The notes beneath the pieces are model-generated. The model was not told where the DNA came from. It saw nothing but the letters and a program-made list of their open reading frames with translations, and made no database searches. The position numbers and the translations under genes were made by a program. 64,000 nucleotides of DNA, from contig NZ_FCNW02000027.1 of assembly GCF_001544475.1 (NCBI RefSeq), positions 1 through 64,000 of the forward strand, written 5' to 3'. Positions 63,157 through 64,000 of the stretch are shown in pieces (the first letter of the stretch is position 1; every line of letters begins with the position of its first letter). This DNA comes from Caballeronia humi. Its GTDB lineage: Bacteria > Pseudomonadota > Gammaproteobacteria > Burkholderiales > Burkholderiaceae.

Positions 63157-64000
63157 TTAGTACAGCACGACCGAGCGGATCGACTCGCCCTTCTTCATCA
63201 GATCGAAGCCTTCGTTGATGCGTTCGAGCGGCAGATGGTGCGTGATCAGATCGTCGATGTTGATCTTGCCTTCCATGTACCAGTCGACGATTTTCGGAAC
63301 GTCCGTGCGCCCGCGCGCGCCGCCGAACGCCGAGCCTTTCCACTCGCGGCCCGTGACGAGCTGGAACGGCCGCGTCGAGATTTCCTCGCCTGCCGCCGCC
63401 ACGCCGATGATGAACGACTGTCCCCAGCCCTTGTGCGTGCATTCGAGCGCCTGCCGCATCAGCTTGACGTTGCCGACGCATTCGAACGAATAGTCGGCGC
63501 CGCCATCGGTGAGTTGCACGATGTGATCGACGACGTTCTCGACCTCCTTCGGGTTGATGAAGTGCGTCATGCCGAACTTCTTTGCAAGTTCCACGCGCCC
63601 CGGATTGATATCGACGCCGATGATCTTGTCCGCGCCGACCATCTTCGCGCCCTGAATCACGTTGAGCCCGATGCCGCCCAGCCCGAACACGACAACGTTC
63701 GCGCCCGCTTCGACCTTCGCCGAATACACGACGGCGCCGACGCCCGTCGTCACGCCGCAGCCGATGTAGCAGATCTTGTCGAACGGCGCATCCTCACGCA
63801 CTTTCGCGACCGCGATTTCGGGAACCACGATGTAGTTCGAAAACGTCGACGTGCCCATGTAGTGAAAGAGCGGCTTGCCGTCGAGCGAGAAGCGCGAGGT
63901 GGCATCGGGCATGAGGCCGCGGCCTTGCGTCGAGCGGATCGCCTGACACAGGTTCGTCTTGCGCGACAGGCAGAACTTGCACTGGCGGCACTCCGGCGTG
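63157..64000 (-). CDS. adhC: S-(hydroxymethyl)glutathione dehydrogenase, class III ADH (5' end outside window)
   Basis: The zinc alcohol dehydrogenase (EC 1.1.1.284) oxidises the glutathione-formaldehyde adduct to S-formylglutathione. The visible 280 codons enter from the window edge with TPECRQCKFCLSRKTNLCQ, the four-cysteine structural zinc site, and continue with RGLMPDATSRFSLDGKP, CYIGCGVTTGVGAVV, VFGLGGIGLNVIQGAKM and FGMTHFINPKEV. The N-terminal catalytic-zinc region is beyond 64000. The next gene, fghA, completes the pathway. Confidence 0.95.
   Translation of the reverse strand, partial: TPECRQCKFCLSRKTNLCQAIRSTQGRGLMPDATSRFSLDGKPLFHYMGTSTFSNYIVVPEIAVAKVREDAPFDKICYIGCGVTTGVGAVVYSAKVEAGANVVVFGLGGIGLNVIQGAKMVGADKIIGVDINPGRVELAKKFGMTHFINPKEVENVVDHIVQLTDGGADYSFECVGNVKLMRQALECTHKGWGQSFIIGVAAAGEEISTRPFQLVTGREWKGSAFGGARGRTDVPKIVDWYMEGKINIDDLITHHLPLERINEGFDLMKKGESIRSVVLY

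Overview
The window looks like a chromosomal segment of a Burkholderiaceae bacterium of the Paraburkholderia/Caballeronia type. This is inferred from the high GC of positions 9500-64000, Burkholderia-style gene neighbourhoods (3-hydroxybutyrate oligomer hydrolase, small BON protein, xdhAB(C), hmgA-fahA, a second Hfq, a polyol ABC locus, zur-znuACB, adhC-fghA) and the codon bias that leaves long meaningless antisense frames. No rRNA, tRNA or CRISPR array was seen.

Positions 1-9200 are an accessory scrap-yard of visibly lower GC. Two same-orientation copies of one IS6-family element (1-208, cut by the window edge, and 4721-5557, frameshifted) bracket a Tat-exported tyrosinase with a plant-like C-terminal domain, a peptidoglycan-binding-domain fragment that may be the 5' end of a lost large toxin gene, an unknown secreted protein and an IS110 remnant. 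Beyond the second copy lie a Tat/lipoprotein glycoside hydrolase and a decayed IS256 transposase.

Positions 9500-27000 are mostly ordinary chromosome: a lipoprotein, a porin gene broken by a frameshift and a lost stop, a 3HB-oligomer hydrolase, a BON protein, a membrane-anchored TAXI-type binding protein, a DsbA-fold isomerase, a roughly 187-bp near-palindrome, a LysR regulator, an orphan XRE protein, xanthine dehydrogenase xdhA-xdhB with a truncated xdhC, an MFS transporter, an unusual Hfq paralogue and an aldo/keto reductase. Positions 27084-32131 hold two tandem AspT-type antiporters with a divergent LysR gene.

Positions 32173-38786 carry the four-gene ligase-associated DNA repair cluster (MBL-fold exonuclease, ATP-dependent ligase, Lhr-like helicase, PdeM phosphoesterase), with overlapping reading frames, divergent from a fertility-inhibition-like gene. 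Two MFS transporters follow; the second ends in a degenerate tandem array of about 97-bp units made from its own 3' end. hmgA-fahA completes the lower homogentisate pathway, next to a degenerate EAL protein.

Positions 46321-58928 are a polyol (arabitol/sorbitol/mannitol) utilisation locus. D-arabinitol dehydrogenase, xylulokinase and a SorC-type regulator run on the plus strand. An SDR polyol dehydrogenase, binding protein, two permeases, HAD phosphatase and ABC ATPase run on the minus strand. A periplasmic catalase-ankyrin pair (katB-ankB) sits between the two halves. The window ends with a zinc uptake operon (zur-znuA-znuC-znuB, with a His-rich ZnuC tail) and a convergent glutathione-dependent formaldehyde detoxification pair (fghA and a partial adhC).
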